From: Armigeres subalbatus
Lineage: Eukaryota > Arthropoda > Insecta > Diptera > Culicidae
Length of the DNA: 64,000 nucleotides
Assembly: GCF_024139115.2 (NCBI RefSeq)
Contig: NC_085141.1
Span: 170,388,994 to 170,452,993, forward strand
Direction of reading: 5' to 3'
The first letter of the stretch is position 1, and each line of letters begins with the position of its first letter. Made by a program: the position numbers and the translations under genes. The notes under the pieces were generated by a model that was given only the letters and a program-made list of their open reading frames with translations, had not been told where the DNA came from and made no database searches. Of this stretch, positions 22,479-32,830 are shown piece by piece.

Positions 22479-23261
22479 ATTTTTCGATATGTTCTGGTGC
22501 TTCTTCACGGGAGAGGAAAATCTGTTTTCACCTTTGCCTTTTTAGACGACGGATCATCAGCAACCTTGATGGAACACAGTTTGCTGAAGGAGTTGGACTT
22601 AGAAGGTGAATCATACCAACTGTGTCTGGGATGGACAGCAGATCACCAACGGCAAGAAACGAGCTTCATGATGCTTGTGTTGGAAATTCTGGAGTGCAAG
22701 AATCGAACGTCCATTGGATCCCGAAGGTGCACACGGTAAACAATCTTGCTCTACCCCGGCAAACTCTGGCGATGGACGAATTGAAACGACGCTACCAACA
22801 CCTGAATGACTTGCCAGTTGAGTCATATCAAAACGTACGTCCGCGGATTCTTATCGTAGTTGACAATTGCCGTTTAGGTCACGCATTAGATAGCAGAGAG
22901 GGAGTTTTACTTGTTTAGGCTGGATAGTTTTCGGACCCTGCTCTAACCCATCGCAATCAAATAATGCTTTCGCAGCGCATCACAACGTCCATCTGTATCC
23001 ATGTTGTGTGCAAAACGACGTAGACATGCACGTCGCAATGAAGTCATCAGGTATCAGAAACTTCTCGCTAGACAGCCTTGGTGTTATGAGTCCTATTAAA
23101 CCGCTTCTATCGAAAGACGACGAGCGATCGCAAAAGTTACTTGGAATCCAAACGCACGTCAACGAAAGGCGCTACGAAACGGGATTGCTTCGGCGGTACG
23201 ACAATGTGCGGCTTCCAGACAGTAAAGACGACTGCGACGACTGGTATGTTTAGAGAAGCGA
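22479..23261 (+). pseudogene. BEL pol, aspartic protease region, frameshifted
   Basis: The reading resumes directly after the nested element with RYVLVLLHGRGKS. It continues to FLDDGSSATLMEHSLLKEL, the retropepsin active-site block (DDGS where many families have DTGS). Frame changes follow at about 22660, 22720, 22915 and 22990. Segments 22622-22918 and 23008-23253 carry the linker to RT (VHTVNNLALP, RRYQHLNDLPVESY, DSLGVMSPIKPLLSKDDE). The protease would release Gag and Pol from the polyprotein. This copy cannot be translated through. Confidence 0.82.
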
Positions 23262-25084
23262 ATGCAGCGTGATCCTGAACTAGCTGAGGTGTTGAAGCAG
23301 AAGATTAGGGACTATGAACGCAGAGGTTACATCGAGAAGCTGACAGAAAGCCAACTGTCTCAAAGATACGATCGTGTCTGGTACCTTCCCATATTTCCCG
23401 TGGTGAATCCAAATAAGCCAGGGAAAATACGCATAGTATGGGATGCAGCTGCCAAGGTTGCCGGAGTTTCCTTGAATTCTTTTTTGCTCACCGGTCCGGA
23501 TCAACTCACTTCTCTTCCATCAGTCCTGCACCGATTCCGCGAATTTCGAATCGCCATCACAGGCGATATTCGGGAAATGTTCTACCAGGTGATGGTAAAC
23601 AAAACCGATCAACAGTGTCAGAGGTTCCTGTGGCGTGACGGGGAACAAAACCGTAGCCCGGATGTGTACGCAATGAAGGTGATGACGTTCGGAGCTACTT
23701 GCTCGCCAAGCTGTGCGCAATATGTGAAAAATCACAACGCTCAACGGTTTTGTGTACAGTTTCCACGGGCGGCCGAAGCGATAATCAAAGAGCACTACGT
23801 GGATGACATGTTGTCTAGTGAGGAGTCGGAAGAAGATGCGGTCAAACTAGCGAAAGATGTCCGCTTTGTACACGCTGAGGCTGGCTTCGAGATACGCAAT
23901 TGGCTATCTAACTCAAAACGATTACTGCGTGAGCTAGAAACGGAGCCTGGAGAGAAAAGTATGAATCTCTCAAGCGAGAGCGGAACAGAGAAAGTACTTG
24001 GTATGTGGTGGTGCACAATAAGCGATACATTTACATTTAAAGTTTCTCCGAGAATCGACGCCGATTTACTCCATGGTCGGATCATACCAACCAAAAGGCA
24101 GATCTTGAGTACTCTTATGATGATATACGACCCATTAGGACTGTTGGCAAACCTACTCCTGTTTCTGAAAATACTTCTTCAGGAGATTTGGCGTAGCGGT
24201 GTTGAATGGGATGATCGTATCAAGCCCGAGCAGTGCGAAAACTGGAAGACATGGTTACGAGTTCTCCCAAATGTAGAAACCGTCTGCGTTCCCAGGTGTT
24301 ACCGGATAAGTACCGGTCTGGGAGTTAATAATGTTATGCAGCTTCACGTATTCGTTGGTGCGTCGGAAAACGGATTTGCGACGGTTGCTTATCTACGGTT
24401 TGAGGAAAAAGGCGAAGTGGAATGCGCCCTGATCGGCGCGAAGACACGTGTAGCTCCATTGCGGTACGTGTCGATTCCCAGGCTGGAACTTCAAGCAGCA
24501 GTTATTGGAGCCCGCTTAGCAAACGAAATTATGGAGACTCACAAGCGAAAACCTACACAAAGATTCTTTTGGTCAGATTCACGTGATGTCCTTTGCTGGC
24601 TTAATTCTGATCATCGGAAATATATTCAGTTTGTCGGGGTACGAGTCAGTGAGCTGTTGGAGACAACTGAGCCAAACGAGTGGCACTGGATTGCGTCGAA
24701 AATTAATGTAGCTGATGAAGCCACAAAATGGCAGAAGCTGCCGGATCTTTCTCCTGATAGCCGATGGTTCCGTGGTCCAGAATTCCTATGGAAATCAGAA
24801 GAGCAATGGCCCATCACAATGACAAAGTATGGTCAAACTGAAGAAGAAAGACGTCCGCACGTTCTGCATCATTTCGTACACACCGCGCTGTTCCAGTGGG
24901 AGGATTTTTCGAGCTGGAAGAGCTTGCTACGCCGCATAGCATACGTGAAACGTTATCCAACCAACCTTCGCCGAAAGTTAACGAAAAAGAATATCATCAC
25001 CGGTCCACTGACTCAAGAAGAACTAAAGGAGACTGAATTGTTTATTCTAAAGCAGGTGCAGGAAGCTGAGTTTGGCGCAGAGAT
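23262..25084 (+). pseudogene. BEL pol, reverse transcriptase and RNase H
   Basis: This is the longest open frame in the window (627 codons, of which the last 23 lie in the SINE). RT motifs are KIRIVWDAAAK, AITGDIREMFYQV (first Asp at residue 102), MTFGATCSPSCAQYV and HYVDDMLSSEE (YVDD at 179-182). Connection words include LGMWWCTISDTF and YDPLGLL. The RNase H domain starts near residue 362. Glu409, Asp439 and Asp485 are in place, but the first catalytic position is Gly366 (FVGAS where the family has an Asp). The ATG at 23262 is internal to pol and is not a true start. RT and RNase H together would copy element RNA to double-stranded DNA. Confidence 0.87.
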
Positions 25085-25379
25085 CTTCTTCTTCTTCTTA
25101 TTGGCATTACATCCCACACTGGGACAGAGCCGCCTTGCAGCTTAGTGTTCATTAAGCACTTCCACAGTTATTAACTGCGAGGTTTCTTAGCCAGGTTACC
25201 ATTTTTGCATTCGTATATCATGAGGCTAACACGATGATATTTTTATGCCCAGGGAAGTCGAGACAATTTCAATCCGAAAATTGCCTAGACCGGCACCGGG
25301 AATCGAACCCAGCCACCCTCAGCATGGTCTTGCTTTGTAGTCGCGCGTCTTACCGCACGGCTAAGGAGGGCCCACCGCA
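25085..25379 (-). mobile_element. Feilai-like tRNA-derived SINE (family A) in BEL pol
   Basis: On the minus strand it begins gggccctccttagccgtgcg and has a B-box-like gggttcgattcccggtgc. It continues with a family-specific body and ends in a GAAGAAGAAGA tail. It is flanked by a perfect 11-bp target-site duplication, ggcgcagagat (25074-25084 and 25380-25390). Further copies are at 27330-27430, 35260-35530, 44447-44535 and 55886-56146. The name Feilai is suggested by the triplet tail and host type only. Confidence 0.9.
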
Positions 25380-25390
25380 GGCGCAGAGAT

Positions 25391-26281
25391 ATATTAACTG
25401 AAAAAGCCGAAATCCATTCCGTGGAAGAATGTGTTGACAAAAAGTAGCTCGCTTATAGACTTAGTCCATTTCTGGACAAAGACGGACTACTGCGAATGAA
25501 GGGCCGAATCGACGCTTGCGAACTCGTCGATGAATGCACGATAATCCTACCTAAACGTCACCCAGTCACCGAACTCATTGTTGCCAGTGTTCACCAACAG
25601 TTCTTCCATATAAATCATCAGACATCGCTAAATGAAATTCGTCGTAGGTTCTACGTACCTCAGATTCGCTCAACATACAGCCGTGTGCGCTCTCGTTGTC
25701 AAGTTTGCAAGAACCGTCAAACGATTCCAGCCGTACCAGAAATGTCTCCTCTTCCACCTTCACGACTAAAGGCTTTCTGTCGACCGTTCCCGTACATAGG
25801 TATAGACTACTTTGGACCAATGCATGTAGTAGTCGGTCGGAGGACAGAGAAACGCTGGGGAGTGCTGATAACTTGCCTGACTGTGCGAGCAATACATCTT
25901 GAGCTCGCCCATAGCCTCACGACGGACTCCTGCATCATCGCCATCCGGAACTTCATAGCAAGAAGGGGAAACCCTCTGGAAGCAATAAGCGACCGTGGAA
26001 CAAATTTCATAGGAGCCAGTCGGGAACTGAAAAAAGCCTTGCTGCAGTTGAATCAGGAAAAGCTTATGGAACATTTCATCACTTCTGACACCAAATGGTC
26101 GTTCAATCCATCTGCTTCTCCACACTTTGGTGGAGCTTGGGAACGCCTCGTTCAATCGGTAAAGAAAAACCTGAAGCACAACCAACTCCCACGCACACCT
26201 ACCGATGAACTTCTGAGAAACATGTTAGCCGAAGTTGAACTAACTATCAACTCACGGCAGTTGACAGAATTGCCGTAAAGC
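25391..26281 (+). pseudogene. BEL pol, integrase, truncated at its C-terminus
   Basis: After the SINE the linker carries a TAG stop at about 25445, and 25496-26278 is open (260 codons). A zinc-binding HHCC module (His33/His38 or His41, Cys68, Cys71) is followed by the catalytic core with IGIDYFGP (Asp104), AISDRGTNF (Asp166) and HFGGAWERL (Glu216). The family normally continues for well over 100 residues after TINSRQLT. Here the reading stops at once, and the following bases (KLEVLDVGA-like, then the polypurine tract) resemble the extreme C-terminus, so an internal deletion at about 26275 is likely. The integrase would insert element DNA into the genome. Confidence 0.86.
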
Positions 26282-26340
26282 TCGAAGTGTTGGACGTCGG
26301 TGCAACCGTAAGTACATCGGACCAGTGATTCCGAAGCACT

Positions 26341-26350
26341 AGGGGGGGAG
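26341..26350 (+). other. Polypurine tract of the BEL element
   Basis: agggggggag, directly followed by TGTCACAAC. A polypurine tract normally sits immediately before the 3' LTR and primes plus-strand DNA synthesis. This position argues that the LTR begins at 26351 and not at 26676. Confidence 0.6.
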
Positions 26351-26675
26351 TGTCACAACTTCTCGTTGCTTCGCACCGTACATCCATCCGCCGTAATGAT
26401 ACGTACCTGTTCGTGTCAACAGACCATTAAAAGTGGACGCGTCGCATCACCAAAATGTTAGTTAAGGTACAAAAACACTTGAGATATAAACACCGATAAA
26501 CGTCAGCAGGGAAGAGTAGATGAATAATTGCAAGCCAGAGAGTGTGTTCACAAACCAACTTAAAATACTATTTTTCTTAATTCTACTTGAAATTATTGCT
26601 TATGTACTACTTAATAATATCCTACAGTGCATTATTTATTCTAAATGAACCACATAGCATGAATTGGTGGTCTCA

Positions 26676-27154
26676 TGTTGGTACAATATAGCTAAATCTA
26701 ATCTAATACTACGTCTAGTAAGCACAGGTGGGTGATATCAAATAAACAAAAGATATTATGTACTTATTCTAACATTAAACATAAAATACACAGCTATCGA
26801 ACGAATCCCTACTGAAACTCCAAGCAAAGGCAGAAGTGAACAGTATACGGATCTAAAGCAGATCACCCACCACCGATTAAAGGACAAAATAACTAAAAGA
26901 GACATTAATTGGACGTCACCAGAGAATTACCCTGTACTATTACATATGCTATTACCCTAAATGATACATATATACAAATATGAAACCTTAAATCTATTAT
27001 GAACAACATGTAATACTCATATTACGTATCAAATTATGTCATTTGTCAGGGATTTTTTAACGCTACTGTCGTCATCGTCACAGTAGCTGATTGTGCTTCA
27101 ATAAATCGTTTAAAGAACCAGAAATTTGTCTCTTTCGTTGCAATGTTTGCAACA
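26676..27154 (+). repeat. BEL 3' LTR (479 bp as matched to the 5' copy)
   Basis: Same TGTTGGTAC start and TTTGCAACA end as 18321-18800. About ten differences from both the 5' LTR and the second-block copy (57374-57848) are clustered between 26716 and 26935. If the polypurine tract marks the true border, the LTR spans 26351-27154. Confidence 0.85.
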
Positions 27155-27329
27155 ACAATATTTCAGCATTAGGAGAATAGTTTCATACTTTTGATATACT
27201 GGAAAATGAATAAAGTTGAATAGATTTAAGAAATTATTTTAATGAACATGAACATGATCATGAGCATTATGACCGTAGAATTCGTAGCTTATACTCCGTG
27301 ACTGACTAGAACTTGTGAAATTTCCAAAC

Positions 27330-27430
27330 CTAAAATTGCCTAGACCGGCACCAGGAATCGAACCTAGCCACCCTCAGTATAGTCTTGCTTTGTAGCCGCG
27401 CATTTTGACACACGCCCAAGGAGGGCCCCG
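27330..27430 (-). mobile_element. Head of SINE family A
   Basis: On the minus strand it reads gggccctccttgggcgtgtg, then ggctacaaagcaagactat and gctaggttcgattcctgg, matching the head of the SINE at 25085-25379. The body is missing. Confidence 0.8.
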
Positions 27431-27590
27431 TATATCATGGTGGTAATACGATGAGACTCTATGGCCAGGGAACGTCAAGAAAATTCTAAGCCGAATTTCT
27501 TGACCGGTTGGGGAAATGAACCCAGCCAGCTTCAGCATCATCTGCTTTGTAACCTTGCATTTCATCACAAAGCAAAGGAAGGCCTCGGTT
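27431..27590 (-). mobile_element. Second, diverged SINE head in tandem
   Basis: On the minus strand ggccttcctttgctttgtga, ggttacaaagcagatgatgc and ctggctgggttcatttcccc resemble a family A head. A remnant of the body follows (cgtattaccaccatgatata, like the cgtgttagcctcatgatata of full copies). Two heads side by side suggest insertion of one SINE next to or into another. Confidence 0.65.
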
Positions 27591-28169
27591 GTAACCATAT
27601 CGAAGTGCAACGTACATTGTTATATCATACTATGAAGTGGATAATACATTGTGAAAAGTCTTTCCAAAACGCTTTAGCTTTTGCAACACGTTGTGAGCTA
27701 TCCTATATTAGCATTATTTTCTATTTCTACCAACCAGACGATAATCCCCGTCACCAACGTCACCGTCGCTATGCATTGTACCACAGCATGCATGTTTTGT
27801 TTACATACATTCAAATGAGTAGTAATTACGACAAAAAGAAATACACAGAGACTACTCCAAATGAATGTTTCAAACAAAAACTTGCGCCCCCAGTCAAAAC
27901 AGACAGTACACCGAAAATTAGTTGGCATGCCTCTGGGTGTACTCCAACCTGACCGGTACGATGTAGCTATATAGTATATATGTTTCTGATTTCTATCTTT
28001 GTTGATTCCCTTAATGAAACAGGGGTGGTTCTTATCTGAAAAGTAAAATACATTGATTATCCATGGTTGTATTGGCAATAGTTTTTTAGTTAACAATTGG
28101 AACACAGATTCAAACCGAATTCATGTTTAAACAACGTTTGAACAATTTGTTTTGTTTCAAATATCAAAC
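27591..28169. other. No gene recognised
   Basis: Mixed-composition DNA with a 163-codon plus-strand open frame that starts inside the SINE remnant (27461-27952) and a 135-codon minus-strand frame. Neither shows a domain. Confidence 0.4.
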
Positions 28170-28624
28170 AGACTCAGGGTCTACCCTGGCCAAAGCGGTG
28201 CCCGCGTAGCAAGTGCCACCTGATGGTGACAACTTCTGTTTTTGTTTCGCGCCAATTTCCCGGCCCTCCATGGTCACACGACTTTGCGCAATACAAACGA
28301 ATGTGTATGCCTCGCAGCGTGGCCTCGATCCGTAAAGTGGAGTAAATCCGTGCTTCAACCCGACAGAACCAGTTCGGCTGATCCCGACTGACGCCGTCCT
28401 CCAGTTCCAACGCAACGGGTTACTCACTAGCAATCTTAACGGGCTACGTTTAAAACGAAAGGAAAATGAATTACTTAACAACCAGTCTGTCCAGTTGCAA
28501 TCTAGCCGTACACTACCCGACTGGAGGTTGCTTCGAGTCTTTTGTTAGCGGTACTTTACAGAACCTACAGAAACATGGGAGCTCTCAGACGACATCCGTG
28601 ACGGGTTCAATTGAGAAGAGAGCG
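28170..28624 (+). other. GC-richer stretch ending in a splice donor; possible host 5' exon
   Basis: The segment is visibly less AT-rich than its surroundings and ends at gcg|gtaagg (donor GT at 28625), a good match to the insect donor consensus. Open frames on both strands (about 105 codons on the minus strand, 28164-28481) show no domain. It could be an untranslated first exon, a fragment of an unrecognised repeat, or chance. In the second block the donor has been lost (gagctaagg). Confidence 0.3.
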
Positions 28625-28629
28625 GTAAG

Positions 28630-29599
28630 GGTTCCACTCTGTCAAAACATCTGCACTCCTGCAAAGAAGTACAAAAACAGTCTGCTGGCTGCCACTCTTT
28701 GCGAGACGGAGCGAAATGACTAATAAAAATATTGTTGTTGACATTTTCCTTCTACACTGAGTACAGACAAATTTATTCCTCAGACCTTAAGGCATTGCGC
28801 AATTAAAGTTTATTTACTCGAATGATGTCACTATTGTTTGCAGATGGGTGGTGACATCATGGAATATATACAGTGACAAACCTAATTTCAAACGAGCAAT
28901 AGTTTCTAGATAATATCACCTCATTTGGTTGATTTAGGTTTTATTCACACTAAACGATTAATCCACCTAGCGGCGATGAAAGGCATCATAGTGCGCTTTA
29001 AAATATTAAAAAGGTACACCATGTAAAAAAATACGTGCGAAAAAAACGACCTCAACGAAATTGATTTTTTGTGGATACATAAAAAACTGTTTAAATAATG
29101 GAAAAATCTTAAAATCCGCGTCAGTTTTTAAATTTGAATGGAACGTCATGTGAAAAATACTTCAAATTCAACTCTAGTGTACATTAGAAACCTGACAAAT
29201 TGCACAGATTCTACTTTTCCCACTATTTTGTTTTTGCTTTTATTTAGTTATATCATATCAGTAAAATGTATATAGAAATCACTTCAAAAATCATTGCTCT
29301 AACGACAGCTCGAGGATCTGTAGTGATCGATACTACGAACAAACTAAATGCTGAATGTCCTTTAATAAAAAGTAAAAGAATTAGTCAAAAACTAGAACTT
29401 TTTTTGACCAAGTCCAAGTCCAAGTCATTTACAAATCAAAGTTAAGAAAATTATTTTGAACTTTTTAGTGGAATGTCTTCACTTGTCGAATGTCGTCTTA
29501 CAAACTTATGACAAGTACGAATCAAAATCCACCGACTATCAAAGCACTACGTGATCTGCTCTCATGTCACGGTTTATCATGATGCACTCTGCACTAATC
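28630..29599. other. AT-rich stretch with a dispersed-repeat segment
   Basis: At 29441-29495 it matches 12813-12875 (attattttgaactttttag, gtggaatgtcttcacttgtc). Nothing else is recognised. Confidence 0.45.
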
Positions 29600-29913
29600 G
29601 CGAACGAAAGTGAAACTGTTCCATCTAACAACGTGCAGCGCAACGCGGATCAGCCCGGCTTCTCATGTGACGCTACAAAACTTTGTTGATTCACCACCCA
29701 CAGTCAGTGAAGCAACACAACGCGACCGCTCTTGCAGGCAGACCACGCGGAGCGGGCGGCCTTGCACCGCACATCATGACCGACTGTTGCCGCCGCAGCC
29801 GAAGAGCGCAAAGATATCGGCGGTTGAGGTTGAGCCACCACCATCAGTTGCGAAGGCGCGCAACTCCACCGGACCAGCAGCAGCCGCAGCAGGGACCCAC
29901 CTGGCACAATTTG
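29600..29913 (+). CDS. Candidate 5' exon of an unidentified host gene
   Basis: A GC-rich island in AT-rich DNA contains an open frame with ATGs at 29683 and 29776. The second is followed by 46 codons, MTDCCRRSRRAQRYRRLRLS at the start, then Arg/His-rich and Gln/Pro-rich residues and PTWHNL. It ends in phase 0 at 29913 against a usable donor, ttg|gttagt. Such basic, low-complexity N-termini are common for alternative first exons of insect signalling genes, but I cannot name the gene. The downstream exon is not visible. The open frame continues through the donor to 30144, so an unspliced reading is also possible. In the second block the frame has several deletions and the donor is broken. Confidence 0.35.
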
Positions 29914-30144
29914 GTTAGTTTTATTTCTGTACCCGTGGTCTCAAGACGTAAATCGCGGACGCGCGTTCGCGTTCCTCGGAATCCTTGGAACAAACCCCCC
30001 AGGCGATTGTTTTCCACTAGAAGAAGTGTGTTAATCGCGAGAGTTTTTTTCTGTTCTATGCGAATTATTCTCCATGATTTTTTGTTCTGGATTTGGTCTT
30101 GGCGCTTTTGGAGGACATCCTCGATAAACGCAGTGCAAGGATAA

Positions 30145-32174
30145 CCGCTGAAGGAGCTATTGCAAATTTGTGCTTATAAGAAGAGACTGGGAGATTGTGA
30201 TGCCGTTACGTAATAAAGCCTTCGAGTGCAATCCAAGCTTGATTGCATAACAATCGTAAACAGCGATTATTTCGGACAGTATAAATGGAAAGGATTTACA
30301 AATTGAAGAAGAAACATTGTTAATAGACGTTCAAAATCAGTAACCTTTTCTCAGAAAATGTGTGGTGGAAAATTTAGCACCAGTGAAAGTGAGAATACAA
30401 TTGCTGTTGCGAAGGATAGTATCCAGAATATAACAAATATTGTGTAATATGAATTTTGCCCACAAATTTTGTCTGAGAGCATCAAAAAGTTCAATAACAG
30501 CCAAGTATTTTTTTTCATTGGAAATTGTCAGATGTTAAACTACGAAAATAGGAACTGCAACTAATACTACATAATATCACTTTGAAGAGTGAGAGCATAT
30601 GAAGTTTCTCAAACACACGAGAAACTTTCAGTACCTATAATTTGGCAATCTTATTGAGATTTTGTCGAAATACGTGTTTTTGAACAAGGATTCAAAATTA
30701 AACAAGAAACCCTATTTTGGCCATAAATGTCACATTAGACACATTGAAGACCTTTATCAAGCTAGAAATAATTTGTGATGACTAAAATAAAAATAAATGT
30801 TCATTAAAAAAATCGTTATTTGAAAACTAATGGCTGGAAGCAATTTCTGAAATTTGAATTTAATTGTTTTTATTTATCAACAGGGACAGGGACTGTTATC
30901 CCTGAAAAAGTTGCCATTTTCAAATTAGAGTCAAAACAGGTCGAAACAGGTGAATGATATTTTTAGTTTTCTTGGGTCACTGACTTGGGTTCAATCCCGT
31001 CATATCGGCCTAAATTTCCTAAATTGAGTGCAAGAAAAATAATGCGTTCACGAATTCGTTCGGACTAACAAGTCACGGTGTATTTTGAATCACAGTTTCG
31101 GGAACAACAGTCAGGCAGACAATTTTCTGGAATGTTCTGGAGATCGTGACTGATGTTCCCGAATTCATGAATTAAATCATGGTGTATTTTTGCTGGTTAA
31201 CGAGTTCGAGAACACTTTTTTGTGTGTAACATGTCGTGTGACACCTTCAAATTTATGATATTACAAAACAATAATATGATAGAAATTGTGCTTTCATAGT
31301 TCTCAAGGCCCATGGTTCGATTCCCAGCTGTTTTTATTTTTCATTGTAACCGCAAGATGTTACAATTGCGCTTTTGAGGTTGCAAATAATCGTGCATAAT
31401 TCAGACCATAAGTTAACCACATAGTACTTGTTGTTATTCACTTAGAAACAAGCCTCAAACGACATGATTTCAAAAAGAAATGATGAAAATATGTTCTGAG
31501 GCTACTTGAGATAAATCCACTCATATCGCACGTAGGACAGATCGGTACTCTCGATTGACAAAACCTCTAGCACTCTTTGTATACGTTCTGAGATTCAGCT
31601 AGTTATCTCGAGTAAGATTAGGAATAATTTAAATGACCTTTATTTTTGTAATGTCTACATGAGTGATTTTTTGACTTTTTCGCTTCTCTATGCTTAATCG
31701 ATAACATTCGCTATTTTCATAATCCTCCTAAATTTTTAGCTAGTTTGGTTGTAACTTGACTGAGCACGAGCAGTTTGAAGTTTGTATGAAATTTAATATG
31801 AAAACAGTAACTTTTATAGAATACCCTTCCACAACGTTGCCCGTTAATTTCTTAAAACATATGAATGTATGTACAAGATCGGAAATTTAGCACGAGAACC
31901 GATAATTTTTTTTTTTTTTGCGAAACGGTTTGACGCTGACAAGAAAAATTATGAATTATATACTGCAAATCAATTTAATACGTAAAAGAATAACATCAAT
32001 ATCAATAATGAGCATAAGGGAGTCAAAAAGTAAAAATTTGAATAAATCTAGTCTACGTCTATCAAAAACCGACTAATAAGTTTTTTCTTTTAATGAAAAT
32101 GGCTTAGAACAAAACTTCCTTTCACAAAGTAGTTTGTTTTGATGTTTTGACAATTTCATACAAAGACACCCTTA
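30145..32174. other. AT-rich stretch, no gene recognised
   Basis: Only short frames occur. Isolated B-box-like words (ggttcaatccc at about 30990, ggttcgattccc at about 31317) are present without a matching A box or cloverleaf. The words aagtcacggtgtattttga (31070) and atcatggtgtatttttgctg (31177) are related, suggesting a small internal duplication. Confidence 0.45.
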
Positions 32175-32317
32175 CTGCCGTAATCTTAAAAAGTGACGAA
32201 TGCGCCATTTTACAACATACATGTTTTCCATTTTTCTGTTAAAGAGTACGATGAGTACTACTCGTTAACACCATTTTTGGAAAATAGCATATACGTCCCT
32301 TTGCCATATTACGGCAG
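32175..32317. mobile_element. MITE with CTGCCGTAAT ends, 143 bp
   Basis: Perfect 10-bp terminal inverted repeats, ctgccgtaat (32175-32184) and attacggcag (32308-32317), are followed by weaker inverted similarity (tgacgaatgcgccatttt against aaaatagcatatacgtccc). A fragment of the same family is at 11232-11275, and a damaged copy lies in the second block near 62620-62757. Confidence 0.7.
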
Positions 32318-32489
32318 CATAGTCTATAACCGTTTTAGATGGTACTGCATATTATCCCCTAAAAAACAATGAAACAATGATTTTCCATTCGTTTTTTATG
32401 AGTTAACCTCTGATAAAATTCTTCTGATGTCTATTCTCAAATAAGTATGATAATAAACACTGTCGGGGATAAGCTGGGGCATGATGGAG

Positions 32490-32830
32490 CACATGGCCCA
32501 TCAAATCGAATATTTTTCTTGAAATAAAATCTTATACTCCAAAAATTATTCTGAAAAAAAACTGATTTTTCACTAATTTTTATAATTACTGACCCAACAA
32601 ATCGAATATTGTCCTCGAAATTGATTTTACGCCAATCTTTATTGTTATTTTCAAACTTGAGCTGGGGCACGATGGGGCACGAAACCCATCAATTTATATA
32701 CGCCAAAATTGTTCTTAGAAAAAAAAAATTCCACCAATTTTTTATAACTACTGATCCACCAAATCGAATATTTTCCTTGAAATTGAATTATATGTATACG
32801 CTAAAATTGTACTTAGAAAAAAACTGATTT
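32490..32830. repeat. Degenerate tandem repeat with caaatcgaatatt core
   Basis: The core caaatcgaatatt occurs at about 32504, 32595 and 32760. Between cores the words cttgaaattgaatt, gccaaaattgttcttagaaa and cactaatttttataactact repeat in the same order, giving a unit near 85-90 bp with indels. No coding meaning. Confidence 0.65.

Larger units (their letters stand above)
18321..27154 (+). mobile_element. BEL/Pao LTR retrotransposon with two nested insertions
   Basis: The element has related long terminal repeats (18321-18800 and 26676-27154) around a gag-pol region. The order PHD/coiled-coil gag, cysteine-rich gag C-terminus, aspartic protease, RT (YVDD), RNase H, integrase (HHCC plus DDE) is that of BEL/Pao. 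A CR1/L2/Jockey-type element sits between gag and protease, and a SINE sits between RNase H and integrase. Gag and pol are frameshifted, so it is inactive. The few differences between the LTRs suggest a fairly recent insertion. The bases next to the two LTR ends (ctgaga before, acaat after) do not match, so no target-site duplication is visible. A second copy of its 3' half is at 53363-57848. Confidence 0.9.

Noticed and set aside
31290..31335. tRNA gene suggested by ggttcgattccc
   Set aside because: Only the B-box-like word is present; no A box, acceptor pairing or anticodon arm can be drawn. The same applies to 30990 and 52048.
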